From NCBI GenBank assembly GCA_044238875.1, contig JBIICM010000109.1:1-8317 (forward strand): DNA of 8,317 nucleotides, given 5' to 3'. Shown here one piece after another: positions 6,955-8,317 of this stretch (positions are counted from its first letter, which is position 1; every line of letters begins with the position of its first letter). The notes under the pieces were generated by a model. That model saw nothing but the letters and a program-made list of their open reading frames with translations, was not told the origin of the DNA and did not search any database. The stretch is from JAIBAI01 sp044238875. GTDB taxonomy: Bacteria; Bacteroidota; Bacteroidia; M30B66. The position numbers were made by a program, and so were the translations under genes.

Positions 6955-8317
6955 ATGGAACATCACGCAAGCATAAGAGAACCTTTGATTCTGGGTGAAA
7001 AGAGTTATCACCAGATTACAGAGGATATTTCCAGACCGGTTGAAGGAAAAGCCAACCGTCTTTTTAAAATTCTGTTAACCATTTCTTCCATTTTAGCGCT
7101 GTGGGGTGTTGGATGTTTTGCCTACACCATCGGCACAGGAATCGGCGTATGGGGTCTTAACAAAACCGTTGGCTGGGCTTGGGATATTACCAACTTCGTA
7201 TGGTGGGTAGGTATTGGTCACGCAGGTACGCTTATTTCAGCCATTCTTCTGCTGTTCAGACAGCGCTGGCGGATGTCAATTAACCGATCAGCTGAAGCAA
7301 TGACAATATTTGCGGTAGTCTGTGCAGCGCTTTTCCCGGTCATGCACATGGGTCGCGTATGGATGGCTTACTGGGTATTTCCGCTCCCCAATCAATTTGG
7401 TTCATTGTGGGCCAATTTTAATTCGCCGCTTTTGTGGGACGTGTTTGCGATCTCTACCTACTTTACCGTTTCGCTTGTTTTCTGGTACACCGGTCTTATC
7501 CCTGATTTCGCATCCATTCGCGACAGACAGGTAAAACCGAGAATGAAAAAAATCTACACAATTCTCAGTTTTGGCTGGAGCGGTTCAGCAAAACAGTGGT
7601 CACGTTTCGAAGAGGTTTCACTGGTGCTGGCCGGTTTATCAACCCCACTTGTACTATCCGTTCATACCATTGTATCCATGGACTTTGCTACCTCGGTTAT
7701 TCCGGGCTGGCATACCACCATCTTCCCTCCTTATTTTGTGGCGGGAGCCATTTTCTCAGGCTTCGCCATGGTACTAACGCTGCTGCTGATTATGCGTAAA
7801 GTGTTGCACCTTGAAGATTATATCACCATCAGCCACGTTGAGCTGATGAACAAAATCATCATCCTCACAGGTTCAATTGTTGGTGTGGCGTATCTAACAG
7901 AATTGTTCATCTCTTGGTATTCAGGGGTTCCATATGAGCAATATGCCTTCCTCAACAGGGCTACAGGTCCTTACTGGTGGTCATACTGGTCGATGATGAC
8001 CTGTAACGTGATTACACCTCAGCTATTCTGGTTTAAGAAAATCAGAAAAAGTTTAACCGCAACCTTCATCATTTCCATTTTTGTAAACATTGGTATGTGG
8101 TTCGAGCGTTTTGTAATCATTGTTACTTCATTGCACCGTGATTACTTGCCTTCTAGCTGGACAATGTTCCATCCGACATTTATTGACATTGGGATATTCC
8201 TCGGAACACTTGGTATATTTTTCACGCTTTTCCTGATTTTCTCGCGCACATTCCCTGTGATTGCGATGAGTGAGCTTAAGACCATTGTTAAGTCAACAGG
8301 AGAAAAAAAATCTTCTT
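6955..8317 (+). CDS. actC: ACIII subunit ActC, NrfD/PsrC-like quinol-oxidising membrane protein, cut near its C-terminus by the right edge
   Basis: This integral membrane subunit is expected to bind and oxidise menaquinol on the periplasmic side and pass electrons to ActB; a role in proton transfer has been proposed for the family. It reads open for 454 codons to the window end without a stop. The visible length and the hydrophilic tail after the last helix (MSELKTIVKSTGEKKSS) suggest only a few residues are missing. About ten hydrophobic segments can be drawn: 37-60, 79-100, 115-138, 160-182, 219-241, 259-280, 299-321, 341-359, 368-390 and 410-432. Polar residues inside or next to helices that fit quinol or proton sites in this family are His89 (GIGHAGT), His131 (MHMGR), Asp162 (LLWDVF), His237 and Asp243. 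The N-terminus LILGEKSYHQITEDI is typical of ActC. ATG 6955 lies 17 bases after the actB stop with no strong Shine-Dalgarno, so translation is probably linked within the operon. Confidence 0.94.
   Translation, partial: MEHHASIREPLILGEKSYHQITEDISRPVEGKANRLFKILLTISSILALWGVGCFAYTIGTGIGVWGLNKTVGWAWDITNFVWWVGIGHAGTLISAILLLFRQRWRMSINRSAEAMTIFAVVCAALFPVMHMGRVWMAYWVFPLPNQFGSLWANFNSPLLWDVFAISTYFTVSLVFWYTGLIPDFASIRDRQVKPRMKKIYTILSFGWSGSAKQWSRFEEVSLVLAGLSTPLVLSVHTIVSMDFATSVIPGWHTTIFPPYFVAGAIFSGFAMVLTLLLIMRKVLHLEDYITISHVELMNKIIILTGSIVGVAYLTELFISWYSGVPYEQYAFLNRATGPYWWSYWSMMTCNVITPQLFWFKKIRKSLTATFIISIFVNIGMWFERFVIIVTSLHRDYLPSSWTMFHPTFIDIGIFLGTLGIFFTLFLIFSRTFPVIAMSELKTIVKSTGEKKSS

Noticed and set aside
7322..7799. 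Short plus-strand frames of about 70 codons within actC
   Set aside because: They are out of frame with the continuous 454-codon ActC reading that has family-typical helices and motifs.
8303..8310. Run of eight A residues near the end of actC as a possible frameshift or slippage site
   Set aside because: It encodes a plausible Lys-rich tail in frame (GEKKSS), and the downstream sequence needed to judge is outside the window.
1..8317. CRISPR arrays, insertion sequences, tRNA or rRNA genes
   Set aside because: No spaced repeats, transposase frames, terminal inverted repeats or RNA gene signatures were seen on either strand.

Overview
The window reads as chromosomal DNA from an aerobic or microaerobic member of the Bacteroidota. 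Four things point there: an alternative complex III (ACIII) operon in the order actA-actB-actC, a secreted protein with a type IX secretion (T9SS) C-terminal domain, gene starts with weak or no Shine-Dalgarno sequence, and promoter-like sites of the Bacteroidota form TAnnTTTG. I cannot name a genus.

Left side, minus strand: the first 130 codons or so of an assimilatory APS/PAPS reductase (cysH) run off the left edge. The CysCys pair suggests the iron-sulfur, APS-using type. Its start is preceded by a near-ideal Bacteroidota promoter at 471-501. Next on the same strand is a 555-residue secreted right-handed beta-helix protein (586-2253) with a signal peptide, parallel-helix rungs and a T9SS-like sorting domain. 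Its substrate is unknown.

Middle: a 257-bp AT-rich divergent intergenic region (2254-2510) separates the beta-helix gene from the respiratory operon. It holds a TAnnTTTG-like site on each strand and an AT-rich palindrome between them.

Right side, plus strand: actA (six CxxCH haem motifs), actB (cofactor-less molybdopterin-oxidoreductase-like domain fused to a four-cluster ferredoxin domain, with a Tat signal and lipobox) and actC (NrfD-like integral membrane quinol-oxidising subunit, cut by the right edge near its C-terminus). Gaps are 29 and 17 bp, so they are surely one operon. Together they form the core of a quinol:electron-acceptor oxidoreductase that replaces the bc1 complex: ActC oxidises menaquinol, ActB's Fe-S clusters and ActA's haems carry electrons to a terminal oxidase or soluble carrier. 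actD, actE, actF and cytochrome oxidase genes are expected just beyond the right edge.

No wholly new system is evident. The points most worth a second look are the extra N-terminal monohaem cytochrome domain on ActA, the Cys-to-Thr change that explains a [3Fe-4S] cluster in ActB, the lost N-terminal Fe-S site in ActB, and the incomplete T9SS domain of the beta-helix protein.
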